NCBI GenBank assembly: GCA_009823395.1
Contig: CM020501.1
Coordinates: 25,015,861 to 25,079,860 of the forward strand
Reading direction: 5' to 3'
DNA from: Thamnaconus septentrionalis
Taxonomy: Eukaryota > Chordata > Actinopteri > Tetraodontiformes > Monacanthidae
DNA: 64,000 nucleotides
Below, piece after piece: positions 1 to 12,767 of the stretch. The notes under the pieces were generated by a model that worked only from the letters and a program-made list of their open reading frames with translations, was not told the origin of the DNA and searched no databases. The translations under genes and the position numbers were made by a program. Numbering within the stretch: position 1 is the first letter of the stretch; each line of letters starts with the position of its first letter.

Positions 1-7
1 GCATTAA

Positions 8-51
8 GAATAGAATAGAATAGAATAGAATAGAATAGAATAGAATAGAAT
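8..51. repeat. (GAATA)n microsatellite
   Basis: About nine tandem copies of the pentamer at the extreme left of the window. Confidence 0.95.
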
Positions 52-279
52 GCCTTCCTTTCGCCCTCATTGGGGAAATTTTCATAATTACAGAAGCATA
101 TACACTGCAAAGAGAAATTGAAAAAAATGATATGAATTAAAATTAAATGTGTGACGTGATGTTTTTTGAGTGTTTGTGAAGATTGTGTATTTATTAAGAT
201 GGATGGTCTGGCAATAAATTGTGCCTATTTACCCCTTCAACTGACAACTCACATTAAACACAACAAAAAAAAAAACAAC

Positions 280-405
280 AAAAAAGATGTATACACAACT
301 GGTATCAGTGTCGTGGTATCAGCAAGTACTTCACAAGTAGGAGTAGAGTACTCCTCAACACAGATATCGGTACTGATACCTGATACTGGTATCAGTGCAT
401 CCCAT
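280..405. mobile_element. DNA transposon remnant (GGTATCAGTGCATCCC type)
   Basis: The segment carries repeated GGTATCAG-like words and ends with ggtatcagtgcatccc. The 37.7-kb segment shares the GATACTGGTA and TATC-x-TGCATCCC words. It resembles ends of fish hAT-like elements. The boundaries are approximate. Confidence 0.4.
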
Positions 406-1642
406 GATGCCACTGAAAATGCCATTGTTTTAGGTGCCGGACATTGTCCCGGAGAGCTAATGTGAATTATGAAAATGACAACCAATCACAAAGTTCCACA
501 CTTTTTTCTGATTTGTTTATATGTAGAGAGGACGGAGACAGCAGTCCCATGATGCAGCAGCAATCATCGAACTGATTGAATATGAAAAAAAGTTTGGTTG
601 GTAGTGCACAAAGAGTCTATAACCAGGGGATAGAGGAGAAGTTACACCCTCTTCCTTTCACGGAGCGCGACATTAAGTCTCAGCCAGAACTATTTCTCCA
701 GGACACAGTGCAATAAAAGCTGACCTTTAGAAACTAAAATGCCAATTTTTTTCCCCTTCCACGTACTGATGCTAACGATGGCCTCTCTCTTGCCAAAGAA
801 AACCCATGAGAAACCTATGACCGTAAGTAATTTTCATTTTAATTAAGGTCAGTGTGAACTGTTTCAAAGCATTATTCTAAATTAGCTGCAGCCTGACAGG
901 AAAGTTTTCTTCTTTTTTTTTTCAAATCTATTAAACTGCATTTTTTGCCGTAACTGATTATTTTTTTACAATAAACCATTGCCGTATTAATATATTGTTT
1001 TCAGTAGCTCCGGGCTACATTACCATTTTAAAGTTTACATCGAAAAAGAGGAGCAGTCGCCTCGGGCAAACACGAGTTAATTGCAACAATATTGTCAGAC
1101 AAGTAAAATACTTCCGGCAGCTCCAACTCAGATTAACAATTGTCAAACAAGCAGTTACATAGACACTTGATGTCACGGTGGCAGTTGCGTTACTGTGTAA
1201 TGTCGCCCAGTTGGATGACGGCTCTTCTTTGCCTCACCTCAGCCAACGATTGGAGGGCGATTGGCCTAATTTGTGGAACAGTGAAATGAATCAAGTGTGC
1301 TCCCAATCAAGTAAAAGAGTAAATGTGGTATGTTGTAGCATGCTAATGTGGTGAACAGAAACAGCCCGTGTGTACGTTTGGCTGGGAACATTTGCTTACC
1401 TTGTGTGGTAAGCAAATATTAGTTAATAGTTAATAATAATTAATTGTTTCAGCTGCAGTAAATTATTACGACTTAAGAGCGAGTGATCTGGAGGCCTGGG
1501 AAAAACACCCGATTTGGGCGCCTGGAAGATCATGGTGGAAATTGGATGAATGAGTTTTTAAAGGTGCATCGAAATATCTCAAAGCCAACATAACTGCATG
1601 CATCTTGCCTGTTTCTGAACGTGCGCTTGTGTGCGTTCTCAC

Positions 1643-1735
1643 CTGCTCGTGCCCCACCAACCCCTCCAGCAGCTCCAGGAGACGTCGGCCATCACAAAGG
1701 TCTGAGAACAGATCCTCCACGGTGGGCTTTCTCGT
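1643..1735 (-). CDS. utrn: Dystrophin/utrophin-family CH1 exon (equivalent of DMD exon 3), 93 nt
   Basis: The exon encodes 31 residues of the first calponin-homology domain, which binds F-actin. Reading right to left, an acceptor (cccgtcgcag) is followed by ACGAGA, and the exon ends GAGCAG before the donor gtgaga. Both junctions are canonical. The exon is 93 nt in phase 0/0, exactly the length and phase of human DMD exon 3. The protein contains the core LFSDLCDGRRLLELLEGL. The Gly in LLEGL separates dystrophin/utrophin from spectrins and plakins, which have LLEVLSG. By my alignment about 19 of 31 residues match human dystrophin and 17 match utrophin; the Lys-Pro near the start is utrophin-like. 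The level of divergence suggests a fast-evolving fish utrophin rather than the highly conserved dystrophin. The exon is certain; the paralogue is not. Confidence 0.95.
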
Positions 1736-2457
1736 CTGCGACGGGACAGAAATACATCGCAACACATTGAAATCAGTTGTTTGCATTTTTTGATGCAGTG
1801 ATTTAGCAGAAATACTGGGTGAATTAAGTGCACATTGCTCATTTACAGATTTAATTCTTGTTTGAGTTGATTTTCTTTTTTTTCTTAATTTGAAGATAAG
1901 GTTGAAGCCCCAAAAAATTCCTCGACTTCAGTTAATAAAAATAATTACAGCACAAAAACACAGGAGATGTAATATAATGTGGCTGTTGCACTTTGTCCCG
2001 GAAAGGTCAACGTTTCAGCCTCTACACTGAAATCTTATCGACCGAAGCCATGACAGAGAGACATTTCTGAAAATAAACACAAACGGGGCCAACGTTAAAT
2101 GTTAAGGGAGCAGTTAGCATCCAAAAGTCTGCTCTTTGTCAAGGTTGAAAAGTCCAGAGACACTAGAAAGCAAATACTCCACCACCAAATATCTTCTCTG
2201 GGAACTTAAGGACAGGAGCAACATGCAAAGTCAGTCAAGCGTTTCCTCTACATTCATTGGGCAGCGGTGGCCCGTCTGCAAAATGTCACGAATGACGTCA
2301 CATCACCTCGACTCCTTCCAAATGTCTTAATTGAACCCGCAAGAGCAAACGCAGCTGAGGACAAGTCGTTTTAGATATCCAACGTTGAGTAGTTACGGCA
2401 ATAATACAATGCAGTGTGCTGATACTGATGAACAGCGAATGTGACGCTATGTAACTG

Positions 2458-2920
2458 AACGGTCCAGTGTGTAAAATTTAATCTGATTCTTGACTTTTAT
2501 ATTGATAAAAGCTTAACATACTGCCCATGAATACATTAATAGAAGTGTATAATCGCAGTACAATACCAGTCATTTGGTTTTCCTACCCTTGGAACAGTCT
2601 CATATATATAAGAATATACACAGTGGAAGGGTCTTGCTCCCAGTTAGCTGCCATCTTGCGCCACCATACTTCTAAGGAAGCCCTGTGTGGACAATCCAGG
2701 TCACCTGACAACACGTTTTGTGTTTCGGGTGAGTGCCTCAAATAAACCAACAAAGAAAAAGATGAACAAGGTATCCAGGTTTTTGTGCGAAGGCCACCGT
2801 AGTTCACTGGCAAGCTCGTGAGAGGGAGGGAGAGTGAAAGACGCTGCAATCTAAAATGTGACCACTTGATGTCGCTGTCTCGTCTTCAAAATCTCTAAAT
2901 ACTGCACACTTAACCTTTAG
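2458..2920 (+). mobile_element. MITE-like DNA transposon copy 1 (ends GGTCCAGTGTGTAAAATTT)
   Basis: The left end ggtccagtgtgtaaaattt and the right end actgcacacttaaccttt are imperfect inverted repeats. The interior (agttagctgccatcttg, gtgtggacaatccagg) recurs in other copies at 12.8, 17.6, 20.2 and 51.3 kb. It encodes no evident transposase. This is one of the two long copies. Confidence 0.8.
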
Positions 2921-3736
2921 GTCAATTGGCCCTGGTGCCACTGTGATGGACTGTGAAGTCGGCATTGGGGAAAACCCTGCTTTTCCATGCTACACTTGAT
3001 TTAGCGCAGTTAGCAGCACGGCGGCGTCATTTGAAAGGCTGAGTGAAGTGATGAGAAAAGTGATAAAGACAAATGGTGAGGGCGACGGAGGGGAGGAGGA
3101 GTTCGCGGCAACGGCAACGGTTGGAAATCGTATCACAAACCCTCAGCGCGTTATTGCCCTCTTGTTTACACGCTGCATCAATCACGGGCGAGATGGCCAA
3201 TTCTGGCAATCCTGACGGCAGGCATACAGTATCTTCAAACAATTGGTTCTTCCTTCGCCAAGGGTTTAAGAGGGCGGGACTTTTTATAGGCGTAGAAAGA
3301 GTGGCGGGCTCTGCGAGGGGCATTGGAGAGACGCACTTTGAGAAGAGCTATCCGGTCGGAGAAGGAGGTGAAAAAAAAACAACAATTTCCAGAAGAGCAG
3401 GAGACTTTGATGGACTTCTATCCCGCTTGATCGCTCAATGGCGGAGGAGAGTGAGAGTGAAACGATGAAGGACGGAGGTGGAATTCGAAGTGTTGAGCCC
3501 CATATAGAGAGAAAACCGAGGGCAACACTTCACTTGTCTGTCCTCAGAGGAAGCCCCACTTCCTGTCGGGCTTTTCCTTCCCTCCATCCGTTCCACTCTT
3601 TTTCTTTCTTTTCCGTCTCGCTCATTTCTCTCCCACTGCCTATCTTTTTGTTTTTCCGTCTGTCTGCCCCTCAACCTCCGCCTCTTGGCACTGACCAGAG
3701 GCTCGCTGTTATTGAGTCATTCTCCACGCCAGGGTT

Positions 3737-3738
<2 letters not shown>

Positions 3739-3767
<29 letters not shown>
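3739..3767. repeat. (GT)n microsatellite
   Basis: Uninterrupted GT dinucleotides, about 14 units. Confidence 0.95.
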
Positions 3768-3769
<2 letters not shown>

Positions 3770-6700
3770 AAGGGAGTAGAGAGTAGATACATTACTCGAA
3801 GGGCTCAGGGAGCAAACGGTCTGTGGGTGTAGTTGCTAAGTAAGAAAGGAGACTAATAAAAGGCAGCCATGTGAAAAAGGTGCACGTTTTAATATTTACG
3901 ACGTCGGAAACGTCGGGAAAACGTCGGGGTTCCATCGCTCCTGAAATGACTCTTTCACACATTTGTAGCACTCAAAAGAGAGACGGGGAAACCGCTCTCT
4001 TGGTGGTGATCATGTTTCTGTAATTGCAGCTCTCGAAGGAAACACTTGAGGCTGAGAAAACCGTCCTGAGAATCATCAATGAGAGTGCAGGTACCTGAGA
4101 AGGGATAACTGGGCGGAGAGGATGCTTCACCGAACTAATTGTCTTAAAAGGTTTTCTTGCTTACGAGCCGATTCTGGCGCTTCTATACAGCAGCAAACGC
4201 GTTACATGCATGGCTGCACGATTGCAATTCAGGTATTGAAAGGACAAAGTCCGAAACAATCTTTTGAGTTTGAGGTGGCGACTGAGTCGAAATAAGAATG
4301 TCAGCGTCGGCGAATGACATTTCCAAGCGGCAAGGGGACGCAGAAATTGTTTTTTAGAGCGACAGGTCACAGCAGCAGGAGGTCAGGGTGGATGGCTCGC
4401 GACGAGATTAACACCAGCGGCTCAGGTCCAATTTTGAGCTTCAAGTCCACGGGATTCGATCCATGAAATTGAAAGTCGTCTCCTTCTAAATGAACCGCGC
4501 AAGCAGAATCATCACTATTTCCTGCAACATTTGGATTCGACGAGAGATCTGACAGAAAAACAAACCAAAAAAATAAAAAGATGTTTTCTTTAGAACTTCC
4601 TCTTGTTTCGTACACACCGCATATTTATCGATTTCTGAAGAGACCTAATTTTTATTCACTTTAAGTCTGACGGTGCTCGGCCTGAGCTTCACTAGGTCAT
4701 GTGCTGCCAGCTCATATTAAGGCTACATTTACCTCAGAGAAACTCAGATGGAATGCAATGACACTCGAAAGGTCCTCAAATTGTCCTACTGACATCCAAA
4801 AGTATGTTCAGTACTGGTAGTGATGTAATTTGGGTTCTAAAATTCGTTCTTGAATGTCCCAGGCTTGAAGAATGGGATGAACCCAGAATCTCCACTTCCT
4901 CTTTTTTGCCAGGAGAGGGACAAGAAGATTGCAGCAAAACTGCAGTTCAAGGGCGCAAAATGACATTGCGGCCACACAAAATGAATTGTCCACTAATATT
5001 AGCACTTTCGTGATGTATACTTGTGATGCACCCTATCTATAAAGAATTAACCTTCAATAGGACATTCACTGAACAATTCAAATCCCAGAGAGTCGATACA
5101 GGATGTAACAAGATCATTTTTCTTTTGCGACTTTGACAAATGTATCAGTTTTAGGGCAAGGTGGAAAAAGTTTGATGCTGCGGCGACGCTGTAACATCCC
5201 TAAACTTGAGGCAACAGACGTCATTACCCAAGCTTTTCCCACACCACGCAGAGAAAGCAGAGGAATAGTTCTGATTGGGTCTAAATCGGGCCGAGTCTCA
5301 TTGACCCAGGAAGACGACTGGGTGGATGAAGGAGAAGTGGAGCCCAAAATGAGAAAGAGCCTTTCCCTGAACAGGCCCTCTTTGTCTTTTCTGAATCAAT
5401 CCCCCATACAGCTCGAGTGTTCCACAATGTTTTGTCCTCTACAATTTCCAGTGGAGGATCTCATAGCTCCAAACCCGCCTTTGGAAATATTTACTGCTGC
5501 ACAGCTTTGTTAATTCACACCCTTAATTGATCCAAAGGCAGATTCATTTACATCTCGGCTCTTTGCCGTCTGTTGAGACCGCCGGCAGACTGAACTCCGC
5601 CAGAAATGAATATTTGAACAGCAACATAAAAATAAACCCATCTCTTATTTCTCCATGTACACGGAGACGGTAATGTTTTTTGGGGTTGGCATGAAGGGCA
5701 GCCCGGCGCTCTGAGGGCGAGATTATAAGTGAGATATTTTTCAAGATAGGCTGAGACTCGTAATTGCATTGAAAGCACACGAAGGAGGGTTTTTTTTTTA
5801 CCAGGAATGTATTGGGAGGCGGTATTGCGGGCAAGCATCTGGACTACGCCCACACACAGGAATGGTTTTTGTTTGGTTCAATCAAAAGAAAAATTCCTCT
5901 GAGGCGCCACCTTGGAGGGGGTCACATGGTCTTGAATCTGTGGCAGCAAGTGAGCGCGAACTCTGTTGCTATTGATTGGCTCCAACGAGCGACGCTTCTC
6001 AAAATGTCCAGTTCAGGAACAAGCAGAATCACACAGTCGCTCACACCCATCATAACAAACTACACATTGGCAACGTGTATTACCCACCCTGTCCAAAGTC
6101 CCCAGCCCGACAACCACACACACAGACGTACACACACATCCAAAATTTTTCAAGCTTCAGAAGAACTCCGAAAGAGAAATTTCAAATTTTAAAAGAAGGT
6201 GCAGTTGCGTGGGAAGCGGCGGAAAACACACCGCCGACCTCTCATCCCGTCTTTCAACGACTAAATAACACAAGCCGAACGCCACTTTACGCCGACGGGG
6301 GCGCGAGACGGTGAAAAACAATCCGAGCCGAAGACACCTTCAGCTGTGAGAATAAATCAAAAGGCGGGCCCGTTTTCAAGATGTCAGCTTCTGTAATTGA
6401 TTTTTTTCCCCAACAGGTCCTCTCGGCTGATTTGGACTCGGGATGACGGATCTGAGGACGGTGGACAAAAAGGAGGAGACAACCTTGTGTTGCGAAACAA
6501 AGTCGACGGGGGCGGCGATCGTTAGCGCCCGCCTACCAGGCACCGCGGCCGACGGTCTGAACGAGGGGCTTTTGTTGTCACCGGGCAGATGGACGGGCGC
6601 GTGCCACACACGGCGACTTCCTTTTGTTGGGATGCTTCGGTCGCTAAATCCCTCCCAGCAACCAAAGTGCATCTTTTAATTAAACTGTCAACTGAGAGCC

Positions 6701-9424
6701 AACAGGGCCTGGATGAATAATATTTAAATGCGTATTCAGACAGGGAGAACTTGTTGAATGTCAATTTGTTGACTCGCACTCATCGGAATGCAGGCAAATG
6801 GCTGATTTAATAGTGGATATGGTAACGGCTTATTAAATTCAATCGCTCTTTATACACAATGATGCATCCAAGGCTTAATAATGAGTTGGCAATGGGACAC
6901 GTTGAGCACAGTAATAAACCTCCTTTGATTAATACCAACGCAACAAAAACTAACAACTTGGCAAACCTTGGCGGTGACGACACCAACAATGGAATTTAAG
7001 ACTTGGTGGCCTGGCACTCTTTGGTTGCAAGCTTCTGTGCCCTCTGGCGTAAGACTAGACTCTTGCCAAAGCCAGTCAGGAGGGAAGTTGAAAAGCCATG
7101 AAAAGATTTCAGCTTACAATTTACAGCGCCTTTTACCTGGCCTTCTCTGTGGTTTCTAGACAAGTCGTGGGTCGTCGATTTCCACTTTTGTCAAAACTTG
7201 ATCTCTCTCATACTTCCCGCCTCTTTCTCCTTAAAATAAGCTGACGGCTAATGAGATCTAATGCAATTCTGAAAGCTATCGGAAAGGTGGTGGCAAAACG
7301 GCGATCAGTATGACGTCTTCAAATGTGAAGCAATGAAGGTGGAACATCGTCAACCACCAAAAAACAAAGTCCAGCGGCTCACAAATTAACAGTTTAAGAC
7401 TATGATAACAGGATATGACATGATATACTTCATGCTCTCCCTGCTCAGCTTCTTCTCACAGTCCAAAGATATCAAGCTAACGAGAGCTAAGAGCTCTGTC
7501 TTTAACAAGAGAGGACAGAAAATGTATGCATTAATTGGTGAAATTTCTCCACTTGGGTTGCAATTTAATTTTAGAGAACTGTGTTCTAACTATAAAAACA
7601 CAAAAAAACTAGTGAAACATGACAAAATTAAGAGTCCTTGAGAGATATAAACGGTGCCGAGATATAAAGTGTGAGGATCTAGCGAGGCGAGCAGCGCCTC
7701 AGAACGCCATCAGCAATTTCCCAGACAGACGGCGTGAAATGTATCTGCTTAATTCATATCTGGGAGCGCTTCTCTTTCTGCCAGCTGCGAGTGTGCAGGA
7801 ATTACAAATGCTTAAGAGCTGAAGAGACGGAGAAAAGAAACAACAACAAAAAAAAAACCCACACACGTTCACAGCGATCCTCCAGTCAAGGATGAAGCGA
7901 AGTCGTTTCCATGACTCAGAGCGGCGTTTGTCTGCCGCGCGTCCTTCAGATCGCAATTTAGCGCAGCCAGACGCCCATCGACTCTGTGAGCATTTTCTGC
8001 AGATAAAGTGACTTTTGACAGATTTCATGCACATGTTGTGCCACGAAAAACCATTTGTCATTCACTCTAAAAACAGGCAGAGAACCTACCCAGAGGTTCT
8101 CGTATGCTTTGCTCTCATGTCTCATTTGGAGCCGATTACAACACAAAGAAGGTTACTGGCGGTTAATGGTGCTTTGTGGCGGTTAAAATGGGTCCTTGCC
8201 ATGTGATAATTACCTTCTCATTCGCGTGTCGCACAGGGGTTGTCGACAGAACGAGCTACTTTCAGACATAGTTGAATACCAGTTGGTTTTAAATGGAGGT
8301 GCAGATATTGAATACTCATTGAATTGATGGATTATTTTCTTTACTTTGAAAGGTGAAAAATAGTGAAAATGTGAAAAAAAAAAAGACACGTGAGCATGAC
8401 AAAGTCCAGAACCATCTGAAACAAAAACAACAAAAAGTGTAACAGTAAAAGGATGCAGAAGAAATGTCCATTCTGTTGTGATGAAACAGTGTGAAACACA
8501 ACAGCGGAACCCGTGTTAAGCGTTAGCAAACACTCCGAAAGCTCAAATTGAAAGCAATTCCTACGAAACCTGTGTGTGAAAACTTCTGGGGCGTGGGGAA
8601 ACAATCGTGTGGCTCAACTGACCAACAAGAACGCCTCAAGGTGAAATACACAACAAGGTTATACTTACATTATCATATATATAGTTGCATTCTAATGGCT
8701 TTATTTTTTTTTACATAATTAAACCAGCAGCGACAGGGAATCCTTGCCTAATGGACAACATCCAATGTCATCTAAACAGCCTCTGAGTGCATACGGGCAA
8801 CAATACCAATAATTACTTCACTGCGCAGGATGGGCCGCCCCCTCATTAGGAGACGGCTAAAATAACGGAGCTGTAATGAGGAAAACATTAATTGAATCAC
8901 CCGAAGCAATGCCCACGAGGTCCGGGACTGCGCCGCGCACGTTTCCACCCCAGGCGCAGCAGCTTGACTTAATTGATTAATTGAATCTGGTGATACGCAG
9001 ACATGATGAGTTTGGATCTTGTGTGAATGTTTTCAATCATCATTTGAAATGCAGATTCGCCCACTGGGGACGGTCACCAGGGCCGGCGCATAAGTGAAAA
9101 AGAGCATTATTCATTGAGGACCTGGATTTACTGCAAGAGATAATCAGCCGGACATACTGTAGCCGCACGTGGGAACATAGGTGTAGCGGTGCGACGGATC
9201 AAGGCTGATCCATGACCTACATGGATCACTCTCAGCAGTTCAATACAGATGTGGTCGGCGGTAAAACGTGTTAAAAGCTTATTTAAATCCTCTGCAAAAT
9301 ACGGATACGGAGCCTTACTTTGACTGGAGAGCTTCCGAAAGTGATGGAGCCATACCAAAGAAAACTGTGGGGGCAGTATAGAGTCAGCAGTCAATCCAGT
9401 CAGGAAACCAACGCACGTCTTAGA

Positions 9425-9712
9425 GCAGGGGTGGGCAATCATTTTTTGCAAGGGGCCACAGAACAGACCAGAATCGTGTTGGAGGGCCACGTAATTTTTG
9501 GGGGGCTGGTAGGAAATCACGCTAAAGATTCGTCGGCGGGGTGGGGGTGTGGGTGGGGGGGTTGTGCTAAAGTCGCTCTCTCCATGCGATCGAACCGAAC
9601 TACCTTCGCGATCGACGGGTAGATCACGTAATTTATGACAGGCCTCACGCGGGCCGGACAGGGACAAGCAGCTGGCCGGATGTGGCCCGCGGGCCTTACT
9701 TTGCCCAGGTCC
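9425..9712. mobile_element. hAT-type non-autonomous element with 8-bp target duplication
   Basis: The element begins gcaggggtgggcaatc and ends tttgcccaggtcc, imperfect inverted ends typical of hAT elements. It contains ggccac and tggcccgcgggcc motifs. It is flanked on both sides by the identical 8-mer GTCTTAGA (9,417-9,424 and 9,713-9,720), the target-site length of hAT transposons. There is no transposase frame. Confidence 0.8.
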
Positions 9713-10127
9713 GTCTTAGAAGAGCATCATTACGATAAAAACCTTCGGCCTTCAGCTTGTTGCGAACGATGTTCAGTCGAACCATCTCCTCCACTATCCT
9801 GGATCCAAATCATTCATCCAATCCGTGACTGAAAACCATGACACGATCACAGCTGTGACATTTTATTTTTTCTATCCGTTCTATCCAGCCACTATCGAAA
9901 GAATTTCGCCTTTGTTACGGAATAGTAAAATTACTGAGCTCAAGTCCAAAATCCCAACAACACCCCTGACATGACTTGCACTCAAAGCTCAACCCCCATT
10001 ACATGCTGTCCAACTCCTATTAGCATTTAGATTTAAAACATCCTGACGGATTCTCGTAAATCACCGAGGCCTGCCAGCGTGTTTTCCCTCCGCTGAGCGG
10101 TCTCTGTGGGCGTGGATCACCAGAGCG

Positions 10128-10150
10128 GATGATGATGATGATGATGATGA
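10128..10150. repeat. (GAT)n microsatellite
   Basis: Tandem GAT triplets, about 7-8 units. Confidence 0.95.
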
Positions 10151-10601
10151 CGGTGATGCAAACCCATGCACACAGAGAGGTCGAGTGGGCTGAGCTTGGC
10201 CGAGGGAAAGAACAAGCAAAACAAAGTTCAAAGCGGGGAGGTAAAAGAACCGTGACTTCAGTTCCGCGAGACTATAAAAAGAAACGTCAAATGAGCTGCA
10301 AGGGCATCAAATATGTGGCTACTGTTGGTTAATTTCACCCTGGTGGCTCATGACTGTTGAGGCTAAGCTTCCCATGATGCTAATCAAACCCTCCAGTGCG
10401 CCGTCCACCCGAAACACCCCACAGTATTGTGTCACAACACGTTTGAACGAAGCGGATTCCTCCTCAACGCAGACGGTTAAATCTCCTCTAACACATTTTT
10501 TTTTCAGCCCGAATGACTTTGTTGCCAAGCCTGAATTGGAAAAGGTTGTTATACACAGAGTGCAAAATTACGGTTGGCTTCCTATTGTTTGAGCGCACAT
10601 T

Positions 10602-10605
<4 letters not shown>

Positions 10606-10634
<29 letters not shown>
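10606..10634. repeat. (TG)n microsatellite
   Basis: Uninterrupted TG dinucleotides. Confidence 0.95.
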
Positions 10635-10637
<3 letters not shown>

Positions 10638-11525
10638 ACTAAATTGAGGAGCTTTTCCTCAAGCAATTCATTTGATGAGTGAAGGAAAAGGGCTCCTTTT
10701 TAGAGGACGGGACAAATACATGCAATATTTTGTCTTTTCTTTGAAAGGTCCTCAGAATTTATTGAAGGTTGCGCACTGGAGCCCCCTCTTCTCCTCCGCC
10801 GCAGGGTCAGAGATTGAACGGCTTCAATCCCATTTCAAGCGCAGTTCGGCCGTACACAAAACCTGGCTGGATGGAATTTCAGAGCACTTCATTCACAAAG
10901 TCTGGCTGAGGGGACAAAGGGAAAAATACAAATAAGTGAGGTATAAATCAATTTTATAACAAGGCCAGCAAAAAAAAAAAAAAGAGAGACTCAAACATAA
11001 CCCGTGTGACCAATATCTAGAGAGTTTGAAAAAGTCGAACACCAATTAAGACTCAAAATTGTTCACACTGGGGAAAGTTTTCCCAATAAAACCCCTCAGG
11101 GGGTTGAAGTTGAGTCCTGCTGAAAAATAGTACAGAACCAAAGTGGGGCAATTAAACAGCAAAGCCGCATGCACAACACACGTCAAATAAAAGCCGAAGA
11201 TAATCATAAATAACAATTCTTTATGGGACCAAACTTGTACCTGAAATAGGTCTTTCGGAGCGAACAGCCTATTGAGGTGTATTTTTGTGCACATCATCAC
11301 CACGACTCATAATGGGGAGTTTTAACAAAGAGGTTTTGGGACCTTTCAGTCTGTGGATGCGTCGCCCCACAATAGGTGCAGAACGAGTAACCGTGCTGCT
11401 TTGCTTTCTTTTCACGGACAATGTGCTGAATTTAATAAAGTCGTCAGCTTAATGAACCCAACTACCGTTGGAGGGATTTCCATAAATTAAAGAGACTCAT
11501 CCCACTCATGCCACGGCAAGACGAC

Positions 11526-11635
11526 GGAGAAGAAGAAGGAGAAGAAGAAGGAGAAGAAGAAGAAGAAGAAGAAGAAGAAGAAGAAGAAGAAGAAGAAGAA
11601 GAAGAAGAAGAAGAAGAGAAGGAGAAGAAGAAGAG
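11526..11635. repeat. (GAA)n polypurine microsatellite
   Basis: About 110 bp of GAA/GGA triplets, nearly all purine on the + strand. It yields false poly-Ser and poly-Phe frames on the minus strand. Long GAA tracts can form triplex structures. Confidence 0.95.
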
Positions 11636-11807
11636 ATTCACAAGCAAATCTGCAGACAGGTAAATGATGGCTTAACGCTGCTAGTTTCAAAGGCAATATG
11701 ATGGACGCCTTTAAAGAGAACTGCTCTGGGCGATGAGCAACGGCTGTCGATCCGAAATCGTCTTGAAACACTCCAAACGTCTCCAACCTCGGGCTTGACG
11801 GTAACCT

Positions 11808-12002
11808 TTAAAAGTCTGGCTCTGCCTTGTGACTCAGAGAGCCCTCAGTGGAGAGGAGAGACGGCAGTCGGCAGTCGGTCTCCTGCAGCTCCGCCAGCAT
11901 TTCCACTCCCATTTTGATGTGATCGGTCATCTCGAGATGTGTTCTCGCGTTGTAAATACGTAAAAGTTTTGACTTCACTTGACATGCACCGATGAAGAGC
12001 AT
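11808..12002 (-). other. Unassigned open frame with protein-like composition
   Basis: A 64-codon minus-strand frame includes MTDHIKMGVEMLAELQETD and ends in a TAA after AEPDF. It has no homopolymer bias and contains an amphipathic-looking stretch, so it could be a terminal exon. However, the acceptor candidates (acgcgag, tctcgag) lack a good pyrimidine tract, it does not join in frame to the cassette at 12.35 kb, and I recognise no family. It is probably chance. Confidence 0.15.
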
Positions 12003-12350
12003 ATCGGCAATGTAGCGCTAGTGCAATAATGATGTGTAATAGCTAACGCAGGTATCTACCAGCTAGCTAAGTAACGTGCTCCCGGCTACTCCGTCACATT
12101 TTAATCAGGCATTAACGTTGCAGTGCACGTTTTATGGCGGATAAAATATTGCCTTTGCCGAGTTCACCATCTGGTTGTAATTCACCAATAGAAAGTTTAG
12201 TAAAGGGTAGATGATGAAAAAGTGGCGATTAAAGGACCATCGACACGGTGACGCCTCAGAATTTAGCATCAACGCTAAGGAGCGGCGATGCAGAAAAGCA
12301 AATGTCTAGTAAATTTGACATCCACGGCTCCTCCCGTTCATACCTCTCAC

Positions 12351-12465
12351 CCCATTGGCTGCTGGGCGCAGAGGGTCGTCCATGCAAGGACTCATTGAGG
12401 CACACCAAAAGATCAGCGGCCTCGACCAGGGGGCTGATGGGAATTGAATAGCGGGCTGCCAGCGA
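12351..12465 (-). other. Exon-like cassette with good splice sites (115 nt), function unknown
   Basis: On the minus strand a long pyrimidine tract and acceptor (cacatccaccag) precede 115 nt, which end CAATGGG before gtgagagg. One frame is fully open: SLAARYSIPISPLVEAAD, then LLVCLNESLHG and so on, 38 codons plus one base. A second frame is also open. I do not recognise the peptide. It lies between the two CH1 exons. Inclusion there would shift the frame and meet a TGA at the fifteenth codon after the junction, in the 93-nt exon, so it could only be a poison exon, an exon of a nested gene, or a chance match. Confidence 0.25.
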
Positions 12466-12767
12466 CTGGTGGATGTGTGAGGTGACAAGAGGTGGAAAAA
12501 AAGAAGGAAGGAAAGAAAAGGGAAAATAATTCAATGTGACGTGCGTTTAATCCGTCGTCCCTTGAAAGCAGAATCGCCAGAACGCCTGACAACCTCGCCA
12601 AGCGGGGCCTTAATCGAACTCTGGCCCACCGTCTCCACGGCTGACCTCCTCTCTTGCAGTGGGGATGGTGCCCTTGACGGACAATGTCAAAATAAAAGAT
12701 TGCAGATCAACATCCCTAAACGCCCTAAAAAGAGCCTTCTGGTAGGTGGCTTGTTTATGTTTTGAGG

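Larger units (their letters stand above)
1..1642 (-). other. Intron downstream of the 93-nt exon (partial)
   Basis: No exon matching the next family exon (78 nt, with a conserved HALNNVN segment) is seen on the minus strand here. The stretch holds a pentanucleotide repeat at the left edge and a DNA transposon remnant near 280-405. The rest looks like AT-rich unique intron. Confidence 0.6.

Noticed and set aside
5133..5513. 126-codon + frame inside the intron between CH1 exons
   Set aside because: Composition is plausible but there is no ATG context or splice signal, and no family I recognise.
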